Below, piece after piece: positions 23,077 to 30,084 of a stretch of 30,084 bases of DNA (its first letter is position 1; each line of letters opens with the position of its first letter). This DNA is from a virus. The stretch is taken from positions 1-30,084 of the IMG/VR virus record IMGVR_UViG_3300050133_000043. One strand, 5' to 3'. The notes under the pieces were generated by a model that did not search any database, was not told where the DNA came from, and saw only the letters and a list, made by a program, of their open reading frames with translations. The position numbers and the translations under genes were made by a program.

Positions 23077-23895
23077 CTACATTATCTTTTTAAATTGTAA
23101 CTCACTCATTTTTGTTATAGACCCATTATGATAAACTTTACATGGCCATTTAACATTCTCAAAACTAATCAAAGGCCTTGGAAAACAACGACAATTATAG
23201 ATGTTTCCAGCTGAGTACTTGCCTACATCACGTTCATTAACTAAGGCTTCTGGTGAAGGTGGATCATTCCAATTTACTAACACACCTTGCATATGCTTAT
23301 GCGCCTTTCTTACTCTCTGATCTTTGGCAGAAAGCCACACATACCAGCTAACACCTATATCTTTACTCCTAGCCTCTGTTAATGCTGTCATAGCTTTACT
23401 ACTTTCTGTTCTTGCTATGTTACCAGCTCTAGCACGAGTATACTGAAATATTTTTCCTTGAAGTGTTTCAGCAATCTCTTCAGGTCTTATTCCTTCATAT
23501 GTCTTGGTACCTACAAATTTAGTAATTTCCTTAGATAATTCCAAAGGTAATGTTTTAATTAAATTGGCATTTTTTAATATTTGCTGGTCTACCGTATGGC
23601 CTATATTAGTATTCAAAGTTTCTTGTAAGGCTTTATATATCTGTTTACTTTTACTTCCTGCTCTTGCCGCTTCTCTCCATGTTCTAGCATCTATTGTATT
23701 GGCATTTGTTACAAATCTATTAGCTATTTTATTTGCTATATTTCGGAACATTATAGACTTATAAACTTTATGTAAAGCGGATTTAATCTCTTTAACTGTC
23801 TTAAGTCCTCGTACAGCATCCATAATCTTCTTATTTATTCTCTGCAATGATCTCCTATACTTTAGTTCTATCTGTTTATTCTGACGCCAATTCAT
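23077..23895 (-). CDS. Minor head protein (Mu F/SPP1 gp7-like)
   Basis: 272 residues. A helical N-terminal half is followed by the family core: ARAGNIARTESSKAMTALTEAR, then WYVWLSAKDQRVRKAHKHMQG and the C-terminal NIYNCRCFPRPLI. This protein binds near the portal and helps head assembly or protects ejected DNA. GAAGTGATT precedes its ATG. It is separated from the portal gene by the ice-binding-like gene. Confidence 0.9.
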   Translation of the reverse strand: MNWRQNKQIELKYRRSLQRINKKIMDAVRGLKTVKEIKSALHKVYKSIMFRNIANKIANRFVTNANTIDARTWREAARAGSKSKQIYKALQETLNTNIGHTVDQQILKNANLIKTLPLELSKEITKFVGTKTYEGIRPEEIAETLQGKIFQYTRARAGNIARTESSKAMTALTEARSKDIGVSWYVWLSAKDQRVRKAHKHMQGVLVNWNDPPSPEALVNERDVGKYSAGNIYNCRCFPRPLISFENVKWPCKVYHNGSITKMSELQFKKIM

Positions 23896-23915
23896 CTATA
23901 AAATCACTTCCCAAC

Positions 23916-24578
23916 CTATTTTGCAACAATTGTATTTTTAATCAATGTACAAGCTGTTTGTGCGAGTAATCTTCCATTAACTGAAGCATTTGCACCTAAA
24001 GTGATATTTGTCTTTGCAAGTATTATTCCTTCAAAATGACTACTCGTTTCTAATGCTACTGTTTCTGCTATCTGCCATATTATATTCTTTGCTTGTACTC
24101 CACCTGTTAATATAATCTTAATTCCTGTTGCTAAGTTCAATCCTTTTGCAATTTGGAATATAAATATGTCATTAATATTACCTTTTAGAGTAAGATCCTT
24201 AGCTATCAAAACACCTGTTGACCATTTATAAACTCCTGCATTAAATAGTGTCTTACCACTTAAATTTCCTGTATATAATTCTGTATAATTTGGTACTCTT
24301 CCAGCAGCATCAGTATATGCAGTTTCCATATTACTTATTGCAGTAGTTAAATTACTTGGTGTCGGAACTTTATAATTTGGAGCATATACCTTTCCTGTAA
24401 CTTGCTTTGAAGTTGAAAATTGATTTGTTGCATCCATTGATAAAGAGAACCCAGTAATTGCTGTACCTGCTATAGGTGAAACTCCTATATCTCCAACAAT
24501 GAGGCTTTGTGGGACTGAGGTTATTCCTGATTTTGTTAATATTACATAATTACTTGCCATGCCTAGGTTTATATTCAT
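23916..24578 (-). CDS. Ice-binding-like protein (DUF3494 fold)
   Basis: 220 residues from the ATG at 24578 (AAGGAG eight bases upstream). The whole protein is one DUF3494 domain: NLGMASNYVILTKSGITSVP, VGDIGVSPIAGTAITGF, AYTDAAGRVPNYTEL, NLSGKTLFNAGVYKWS, DLTLKG, IFIFQIAKGLNLATG, NIIWQIAETVAL, FEGIILAKTNITLG and VNGRLLAQTACTLIKNTIV. In bacteria this beta-solenoid is found in secreted ice-binding proteins and adhesins. Here it has no signal peptide and lies in the head operon between portal and minor head genes. A role as virion decoration or an adhesive part is inference; an accessory moron is equally possible. Confidence 0.9.
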   Translation of the reverse strand: MNINLGMASNYVILTKSGITSVPQSLIVGDIGVSPIAGTAITGFSLSMDATNQFSTSKQVTGKVYAPNYKVPTPSNLTTAISNMETAYTDAAGRVPNYTELYTGNLSGKTLFNAGVYKWSTGVLIAKDLTLKGNINDIFIFQIAKGLNLATGIKIILTGGVQAKNIIWQIAETVALETSSHFEGIILAKTNITLGANASVNGRLLAQTACTLIKNTIVAK

Positions 24579-24623
24579 ATCAATCACTCCTTAGTGAAAT
24601 TGCTTATTCTTTCATTCGCTATA

Positions 24624-26033
24624 TTACACCATATTTCCATCACTAGGTGTAGTCTTCTCATCAATATAATCATCACTAGCAGCATCTATATCTTCATCTG
24701 TTATATTAGTAAACATGTTAGTAGTATAAGATAATTCGTGTAGTTCTGACATTGCTATTTTCTGAGTTATTATTCCACTATCATACATATCTTTTATGCT
24801 TGATGCTTTTTTAGAGACTATGTCAGCTACTTCATTATCATTTGGGGTTTTAATAGGATTGAACTTAATACCTAAATCACTAGGTACTTTCCCAAACTCC
24901 GACATAAACATAACTGGCAATATCTTATTCATTTTTGGCTTTATTACTGACTCTTGTTGAGCTGCTACCATGTCATAATACATTTGCATATCTGACTCAC
25001 CAGTAGCATTCATTCCAGCAGGAGAACGACCAAATAATTTTGTAACAGGAATATCAGCTGCGCCTGAAACATCCATCATCTGACTTTCTGAAATATCGCT
25101 TAATCCAGCAAATGTATAGTTTAAAGGAGTAACTTCATCCTTATCACCTATTATCATCATTGAACTATTACTTCTCATTTGGTTTTGTGCCGTTTTAAGA
25201 TTATAAAAATCTTCTTGTGCTTGCACATCTCCTAAAGCTGTCATTTGATCTAAGCCACTTACTTTATTTACAAGTAGATTAGCTTGGAATACTAAAGATG
25301 CTATATTCCAACTTGTATTGTCTCTCTTAGCTAGTTCAGAAAATACATGCTCTAATTCGGAAGCTCCCCAATGTATTTCTGTTTGATCTTCCCAAAATGG
25401 TAACTTACGACCTATGAACCTTATTACTCTCGAATGATGTACCTTTTGTTTTATGTTACCATTGATATCTTTAATATCATAGAATTCTGGCAGTCCAAAC
25501 TCGGGATCATTTATATCAGTTATCAATTCAATACCCGGGTAAATTCCACTCCATCTATCAACAACCATCAAGCCTTTGAATGAGTTAGGCATTATACTAT
25601 CAATGTCTAAAGGTTTATTTAAAATGTCTTCCTGTCCTGCTATAAGCATTATGGCACCAGCTCCACCATACAATCTGCCCCAAGTTAGTCCTTCAACTAT
25701 TTTTTCTCTTACAAGAGATCTTTTCTCGAGTTTATCATACCTATCTTGCGCTTCAGGAGATAACTCAGCTGAAAGAGAAAACCAGTTTTTACACATATCC
25801 TCTGGAATAGTATTAATTATTTTCTTAGCTATCCATGAGTTACGATACAGGCTGTTCATCAAATTATAATCCCTGGTCAACCTTGATATCGGATATTGGG
25901 TCGATTCTAATAATGAATTTGACCCAAGACCTAACCGAGCTAGTGGGTTTGAAAAACTATCGTGTACGCTTGTTCTAGTAGGAGGATTTTCATTATGCCC
26001 TCTTGATTTCTTATATTTATTGTTTTTTCTCAA
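24624..26033 (-). CDS. Portal protein (DUF1073)
   Basis: 469 residues. YPISRLTRDYNLMNSLYRNSWIAKKIINTIPEDM, GLTWGRLYGGAGAIMLI, HHSRVIRFIGRKLPF and FGRSPAGMNATGESDMQMYYDMV are the DUF1073 portal hallmarks. It forms the dodecameric ring through which DNA enters and leaves. The start is TTG at 26033, eight bases after AGGAGGAGG. No C-terminal Acb1-like extension is present. Confidence 0.9.
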   Translation of the reverse strand: MRKNNKYKKSRGHNENPPTRTSVHDSFSNPLARLGLGSNSLLESTQYPISRLTRDYNLMNSLYRNSWIAKKIINTIPEDMCKNWFSLSAELSPEAQDRYDKLEKRSLVREKIVEGLTWGRLYGGAGAIMLIAGQEDILNKPLDIDSIMPNSFKGLMVVDRWSGIYPGIELITDINDPEFGLPEFYDIKDINGNIKQKVHHSRVIRFIGRKLPFWEDQTEIHWGASELEHVFSELAKRDNTSWNIASLVFQANLLVNKVSGLDQMTALGDVQAQEDFYNLKTAQNQMRSNSSMMIIGDKDEVTPLNYTFAGLSDISESQMMDVSGAADIPVTKLFGRSPAGMNATGESDMQMYYDMVAAQQESVIKPKMNKILPVMFMSEFGKVPSDLGIKFNPIKTPNDNEVADIVSKKASSIKDMYDSGIITQKIAMSELHELSYTTNMFTNITDEDIDAASDDYIDEKTTPSDGNMV

Positions 26034-26072
26034 TATTCAATCCTCCTCCTGATTTATTAAGTCCTTAAAATA

Positions 26073-26098
26073 TAAAAACACCTGCTAATAAGCAGATG
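26073..26098 (-). terminator. Terminator directly before the portal leader
   Basis: Minus strand: CATCTGC, loop TTATTA, GCAGGTG, then TTTTTATA. It ends the non-coding block downstream of terL and lies about 25 bases upstream of the portal's ribosome binding site. Confidence 0.7.
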
Positions 26099-26340
26099 CC
26101 AATAAGTATCGTTCGTATTTATTTTAAATAATTATTAAGCACTAAATCTGTATTTAGCGAAGTTCGCAGTGAGAATTGCCTTGTATCTAAGATAAATAAG
26201 TAACTAAATGAATATTATTTCTTAGTTATAAGTAATTCAATGTATATTTATTCCAAAATGGTTGTATGTTTATTCATTCTCAATAGGTTTATTCGCTAAT
26301 TAGATATATCCCAATAGGTATAAATTGATCAATCGTTCGT
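26099..26340 (-). other. Non-coding block between terL and portal
   Basis: I see no credible gene here; frames are short and lack ribosome binding sites. The 9-mer ATCGTTCGT (plus strand) occurs at 26108-26116 and 26332-26340, the second abutting the terL stop, so the block is bounded by a direct repeat. Around 26139-26171 lie compact hairpins: CTAAATCTGTATTTAG (26142-26157) and GCGAAGTTCGC (26157-26167). Further AT-rich inverted repeats (TAACTAA/TTAGTTA) occur near 26200-26230. It could be an insertion remnant or a structured RNA. Confidence 0.5.
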
Positions 26341-27567
26341 CTATTTAAGTCCTCTAATTGCTTTAATAATTGTTTTGCAGAAATATCTTGATGCATCCAT
26401 CGCATGGTCCATAGCCTTTATAGGTTGTTCTTTACCAATCTTAGCAGCCTTTTCGTCCCAAATATATGACGATATTTCCGCTAACACATTAGGGCATTTA
26501 TCTTTGTTGATTTTTAATAGCTTTAACGCAAACAAAGATGATACTAGTCTTATCCCATCTAAGACATCATTATCAGCATCCCTAAGTCTTATACCTTTCC
26601 CTCTAGCAGTTACTTTAAAACTTGCTGCGCTAGGATCTATTACCATCATGGAATATCTTTTATCACCAATAAATTTTAACAGATCATTAGCATACTCATT
26701 GTCATCCTTTTGTTTGCCTTCTTTTTTACTGTCATAGTAATATTCGTCTTCAATGTAGTATTTACGATCCTGTTCTATTATTTCCAAAAACACACAAGGG
26801 TTTGTAGTACCATAATCCATAGCATAATAACGTCTGTATGCTAACTCATAATTAGGACCCTTACCCTCAGAATATTTATTTTCTTCTGTGAACATATCAT
26901 AAATAGCACCCTCAGCAATCTTCCATAAACCCAATATCATACGATCATACCAGAGGCCCTTGTATGCTCCTTTAATAAAATCTTTATATTCATCATCTAG
27001 GCTTGGGTTATCATTTAACATAAAATGAAAAACCTTAACCATACCACTTAGTAGTTTCTTAGAATCCGTTATATATTCAGTATATAGATAATGGAATGGA
27101 GTATCTGGATTAGTAGTAGCATATAGCTTCGCACCTTTAACACTCATTCTATTTAAAAGTTGTTTAAAAAATCTTTCTGGCATCAGGGACACTTCATCAC
27201 AATAAGTACCCGCAACAGTTAGTCCTCTGATATACTTCTCGGAGCCTTCATCCTTAGCTCCAACAACTTTAATATCTCTACCATAAATATTAAGATCACC
27301 TGACTGTCTGTTATAGCTATAGTTATCAGTGCCTACAGTATCAAACAAATCATTGAGTACGTTATTATATATTGTATCCTTTGAGACGCCTGTCATAACA
27401 AGTAGGCCAATAGGACCATTAACTATATAATCAAGCCACTTATATATCATAGTTACAGTTTTTGAACTTCTTACGGACCCTTCAAGAATATTTATTCTAG
27501 CATCTAGCTCTAATGGATTAGCTATAAAATTAAGACTCTTCTGACCAAATGGTTGATAGTCAATCAT
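26341..27567 (-). CDS. terL: Terminase large subunit
   Basis: 408 residues. ATPase: Walker A GSVRSSKT (30-37), Walker B TYCDEV with D124/E125, coupling motif TTNP (151-154). Nuclease: D251 in AMDYGTTNP, D311 in VIDPSA, D387/D391 in MDHAMDASRY. This is the SPP1/Terminase_3-like motor that cuts concatemers and pumps DNA through the portal. Its ATG overlaps the terS stop in ATGA. Confidence 0.93.
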   Translation of the reverse strand: MIDYQPFGQKSLNFIANPLELDARINILEGSVRSSKTVTMIYKWLDYIVNGPIGLLVMTGVSKDTIYNNVLNDLFDTVGTDNYSYNRQSGDLNIYGRDIKVVGAKDEGSEKYIRGLTVAGTYCDEVSLMPERFFKQLLNRMSVKGAKLYATTNPDTPFHYLYTEYITDSKKLLSGMVKVFHFMLNDNPSLDDEYKDFIKGAYKGLWYDRMILGLWKIAEGAIYDMFTEENKYSEGKGPNYELAYRRYYAMDYGTTNPCVFLEIIEQDRKYYIEDEYYYDSKKEGKQKDDNEYANDLLKFIGDKRYSMMVIDPSAASFKVTARGKGIRLRDADNDVLDGIRLVSSLFALKLLKINKDKCPNVLAEISSYIWDEKAAKIGKEQPIKAMDHAMDASRYFCKTIIKAIRGLK

Positions 27568-28364
27568 TTATCATCACCGCTTCTATGTATGGCATCAAGA
27601 AGTGCACCTATATTGCCTTTGCTATCTCCACCTAAATCCTTCCTTGACTTTTCTAACTCAAGTTTTTGTTTCTCTAAATCAAATTTTATCTTAGTAGCTG
27701 TATCAAGTAATTGAATATGGTTGCCTAACCATTCTAAGGCTTTTATTTTATCATGTAGCTTAATACTTACACCATCTTTACTTTGTTTAACCTCGCTTAC
27801 GAGAGTTCCATCTATGCCACTTGATATCTTAAAACTAGATTTATCTTTTCCAAATTTTATAAAGTCCGTAATATCTGCAAAAGCTATATCCGCATATTTT
27901 TGGGTTATATCTTGTGCATCTATTCTTATATTATCCCGGTACTCTTTTAGCCCTTGGTCAATGACTGCTCTTATCTCCATGTTTTTCCATAGCATATATG
28001 AATTAGCCTCTGCATTGACTTGACTACAATCAAATGCTTTCTTGTATGCCTTTGTTTTATTTCGATATTTAATGAAATAGCTACAAAATAGTTTTTGCTT
28101 TTCTGTAAGTTTATCATTAACTATTTCAATAGTTTTTTCTATTTTTTTATTAGTAACGTTATTATTCGGGTTAGCAACGTTATCATTTAGGTTAGTAACG
28201 TTATCATTACATTTGTTATCCCAGTTATCTTGCATTTTCCAAACTCTTATTTGAATAGCTGATACTTTTAGTTCAATTGCTATATCCTTTAATTTAATTT
28301 TACCTTTAGCTTTTAAATATAATTCTTTTGCCTTTTCTCTTGCCGGGTTTCTTTGTCTTGGCAT
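27564..28364 (-). CDS. terS: Terminase small subunit
   Basis: 266 residues. An N-terminal helix-turn-helix (LKDIAIELKVSAIQIRVWKMQDNW) is of the phBC6A51/PBSX type. An Asn-rich linker made of 7-residue repeats (about 55-72) follows. A Terminase_2 domain (LTEKQKLFCSYFIKYRNKTKAYKKAF to KALEWLGNHIQL) and a charged coiled-coil tail that may contact TerL complete it. The ATG at 28364 with AGGTG five bases upstream is preferred over the overlapping GTG at 28367. TerS recognises pac DNA; the linker-coding repeats may be that site. Confidence 0.9.
   Translation of the reverse strand: MPRQRNPAREKAKELYLKAKGKIKLKDIAIELKVSAIQIRVWKMQDNWDNKCNDNVTNLNDNVANPNNNVTNKKIEKTIEIVNDKLTEKQKLFCSYFIKYRNKTKAYKKAFDCSQVNAEANSYMLWKNMEIRAVIDQGLKEYRDNIRIDAQDITQKYADIAFADITDFIKFGKDKSSFKISSGIDGTLVSEVKQSKDGVSIKLHDKIKALEWLGNHIQLLDTATKIKFDLEKQKLELEKSRKDLGGDSKGNIGALLDAIHRSGDDK
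28152..28210 (-). repeat. Three 21-bp repeats in terS, candidate pac site
   Basis: AACGTT recurs at 28155, 28176 and 28197, exactly 21 bp (two helical turns) apart, each with a TTAG..ATCATT-like flank. The units encode the Asn-rich linker of TerS. Pac sites lie inside or beside terS in SPP1 and P22, so phased palindromes here are a plausible TerS binding site. Confidence 0.6.
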
Positions 28365-28401
28365 CACCTCACCTACTTTGTTAAGTCTTTGCTATTAATT
28401 G

Positions 28402-28620
28402 TTATTTCCGTTCAGCTATCGCACCATTATGCCTTCTGTAGCTATGTGCGCTCATACACTCTTTAAGGCTATCATTTATATTTTGTTTACTAATTCTCTT
28501 GCTATTGCAATATGGACACACAATGTATCTGCCTGCATCCATTGTATTAATGTCATCGCTAAGTAATACAAATTCTTTCTTGCAGGTTCTGCACTTATAA
28601 CTTGTATAAATACTTAACAT
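28402..28620 (-). CDS. Small zinc-ribbon protein
   Basis: 72 residues with two knuckles, YKCRTCKKEFVLL and IVCPYCNSKRI, forming a treble-clef or zinc ribbon. The C-terminus is basic (AHSYRRHNGAIAERK). Such proteins often accompany terminase genes in Firmicute phages and may bind nucleic acid. GAGGTG lies five bases before the ATG. Confidence 0.75.
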   Translation of the reverse strand: MLSIYTSYKCRTCKKEFVLLSDDINTMDAGRYIVCPYCNSKRISKQNINDSLKECMSAHSYRRHNGAIAERK

Positions 28621-28648
28621 ATCTACACCTCATTTATATTTAAACATT

Positions 28649-28683
28649 AAAAGAGAACACCTGATTAAACAAAGTGCTCTTTT
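28649..28683 (-). terminator. Imperfect terminator after the late activator
   Basis: Minus strand: AAAAGAG pairs with CTCTTTT, and CACTT with AGGTG, with a two-base bulge and a 9-base loop, ending in a short T-run. It separates the activator from the zinc-ribbon and terminase genes. Confidence 0.5.
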
Positions 28684-28723
28684 CTGGGTTATTTAACTAA
28701 TACTATTATATCATGTTATATTA

Positions 28724-29194
28724 TTAAAAACCGCTTGTATTTCGGGGGTTTTCCGCTTGTATTCCAAACATTACAACCGTTAATTTAACTATTGCTCTAC
28801 TTTTTAACTCTCTGCACCAACTAATATCATAATTCATTTGCCTTGATATTTGCATCCATGTCAAAGGTCTATCCCATTTGTTTAGTTGCATATATCTTAA
28901 TTCAATAATTCTTCTTTCTTTTTCATCCATCTTCTTTATGCCCTGATTTATTACCAATACTTTGTTTTCTAAATGATTTATTTTATTTTGTAATGTTGCT
29001 AATTCAATTGCCTTATTTTCAGTATCAGAACTAAATTTATATGATGGACTTAACTTATCTTTATCATAACAAATTGCATCACCATTTTTTATGTGTTCCT
29101 CAACCTCAGCATATAACTCCTTACATGCATCCAAGTGAATAAGTATATCACTATAATTTCTCAGCCAATTCTCTGTTATCTTTTTATAATCCAA
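28724..29194 (-). CDS. RinA/ArpU-like late transcription activator
   Basis: 156 residues. A coiled N-terminal half (ATLQNKINHLENKVLVINQG) is followed by a sigma-70 region 4-like helix-turn-helix: DEKERRIIELRYMQLN, LTWMQISRQMNYDISWCRELKSRAIVKL. Proteins of this type sit just before terminase genes in Firmicute phages and switch on the late operon. The start is TTG at 29194 with GGAGG six bases upstream. It could equally set up antitermination for the late transcript, given the hairpins in that operon. Confidence 0.8.
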   Translation of the reverse strand: MDYKKITENWLRNYSDILIHLDACKELYAEVEEHIKNGDAICYDKDKLSPSYKFSSDTENKAIELATLQNKINHLENKVLVINQGIKKMDEKERRIIELRYMQLNKWDRPLTWMQISRQMNYDISWCRELKSRAIVKLTVVMFGIQAENPRNTSGF

Positions 29195-29208
29195 GTTATT
29201 CCTCCATT

Positions 29209-30084
29209 CTATTTATGATATTCACTAATTCTTGCTTTCACTGCTTCAAGTAACATGTTCTGATTGACTTCTTTATTACCCAAAGCTTTAATAACATCTT
29301 CATCAACTGTACCTTTAGCAATTAAGTGATGTATAACAACATTTTCCTTTTGACCTTGCCTATGAAGTCTTGCATTTGCCTGTTGATACAGTTCTAAACT
29401 CCAAGTTAAACCAAACCACACTATTATATGTCCTCCTGCTTGAAGATTAAGTCCATGACCTGCTGAGGCTGGATGAACTAAGAATATTGGTATTTCTCCA
29501 TTATTCCATTTTTTTATATCCTCTGAGTCTTTAAGTCCTGTTACATTTAATTTCTTAGTTTTCAGAAAACTAACTATTCTATCAAAATCATGTCTGTAAG
29601 AATAAAATATTAATATGGACTTACCATTTGCAGCTTCAATGATCTCAAACAGAGCTTTTAGCTTTTCATCATGTATTTCTACAACTTCATGATTTTCAGA
29701 ATAAATAGCACCATTTGCCATCTGTAATAATTTATTTGTAAGTACAGCTGCATTTGCTGCAGTTATATCATCCTCATCTAATTCTAAAACTAAATCCTTT
29801 GCTAACTGCTTGTACTTATTCATTGCGCTTGCAGGTAAATTAATTTCTATATAGTTATCTATCCTTTCAGGTAAGTCCAAATAATCTTTAGCCATCATAG
29901 AAATACATATATCACCTATCTTTTCATGTATTGCTTTTTCTGCTTCATCCTTAAGGATCCAGTTGTAAACTACAAATTGATTTCTTTGTCCTGGTGTAAA
30001 ATATTGCTCTCTATAACTTGAAATTGTTCTACCTAATCTTTTACCACCATCAAGTAAATATAATTGTGGCCATAAATCAATTAA
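29209..30084 (-). CDS. SNF2-family helicase, C-terminal part (cut by window edge)
   Basis: The frame is open to the window edge, giving 291 residues. WPQLYLLDGGKRLG, YREQYFTPG and MMAKDYLDLPER are the phage SNF2 middle region; an in-frame ATG at 29898 is not the start. The C-terminal RecA lobe is complete: SILIFYSYRHDFDRI, VHPASAGHGLNLQAGG (motif V) and QANARLHRQGQ (motif VI). It is an ATP-driven DNA translocase of the phage replication/recombination module. The N-terminal Walker A/B half is outside the window. Confidence 0.9.
   Translation of the reverse strand, partial: LIDLWPQLYLLDGGKRLGRTISSYREQYFTPGQRNQFVVYNWILKDEAEKAIHEKIGDICISMMAKDYLDLPERIDNYIEINLPASAMNKYKQLAKDLVLELDEDDITAANAAVLTNKLLQMANGAIYSENHEVVEIHDEKLKALFEIIEAANGKSILIFYSYRHDFDRIVSFLKTKKLNVTGLKDSEDIKKWNNGEIPIFLVHPASAGHGLNLQAGGHIIVWFGLTWSLELYQQANARLHRQGQKENVVIHHLIAKGTVDEDVIKALGNKEVNQNMLLEAVKARISEYHK

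Noticed and set aside
24624-26033. Possible anti-CBASS Acb1 activity linked to DUF1073 naming
   Set aside because: The protein has normal portal length and motifs; I see no appended phosphodiesterase domain or paired HxT/HxS motifs.
27721-28023. Plus-strand frame opposite terS
   Set aside because: Antisense of a well-supported gene, with no start signals or recognisable domain.

Overview
This window is the late (packaging, head, tail) half of a contractile-tailed phage or prophage of a low-GC Firmicute. The very AT-rich codon use, strong AGGAGG-type ribosome binding sites, frequent TTG/GTG starts and short GC-poor terminators suggest Clostridium or a close relative. Almost everything is on the minus strand, so the operon is read from high to low coordinates. 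No integrase, repressor, attachment site, tRNA, rRNA or CRISPR array was recognised, so prophage versus free phage cannot be decided here.

Layout in transcription order. 30084-28402: end of an early/middle module, with a SNF2-type helicase cut by the window edge, a RinA/ArpU-like late activator and a zinc-ribbon protein. 28364-26341: small and large terminase. 26340-26034: a non-coding block. 26033-19222: portal, an ice-binding-fold protein, a Mu F/SPP1 gp7-like minor head protein, a tiny membrane ORF, a small accessory gene, a short structural ORF, a prohead protease-scaffold gene (DUF2213) with a probable internal scaffold start, a cement protein and the major capsid protein (DUF2184). 19150-16731: head-completion and neck genes. 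16712-12438: sheath (DUF3383), tube (DUF3277), tail chaperones with a clear -1 slippery site, and tape measure. 12435-1497: Dit-like protein, baseplate plug, a hub carrying two cell-wall hydrolase domains, an HNH/AP2-type homing endonuclease, gpW/gp25, gpJ, DUF2612, a tail fibre, a giant Gp138-type spike fused to collagen-like and receptor-binding modules, and two small ORFs. A strong nested terminator closes the operon at about 1480-1434. Beyond it are a divergent pair of accessory genes, a possible small plus-strand RNA, and the start of what may be the lysis cassette.

How the parts work together: TerS/TerL package DNA through the portal into a DUF2184 capsid made with protease and scaffold. 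The neck proteins join it to a KPP10/Pam3-like contractile tail whose hub and spike breach the wall and whose fibre and spike tip find the host.

The most unusual aspects are: (1) repeated sense-strand terminator-like hairpins placed just upstream of the next gene's ribosome binding site throughout the late operon; (2) two accessory genes each bracketed by direct repeats of such a hairpin/leader, one pair showing a compensatory base-pair change, which suggests a modular cassette-insertion mode; (3) an ice-binding-like protein in a head module; (4) the spike displaced from its expected place and fused to a size-variable collagen/receptor-binding region; (5) a lysozyme plus NlpC/P60 hub; (6) a TTTTTTC frameshift site and a nested scaffold start; and (7) a block of about 220 bp between terL and portal bounded by a 9-bp direct repeat.
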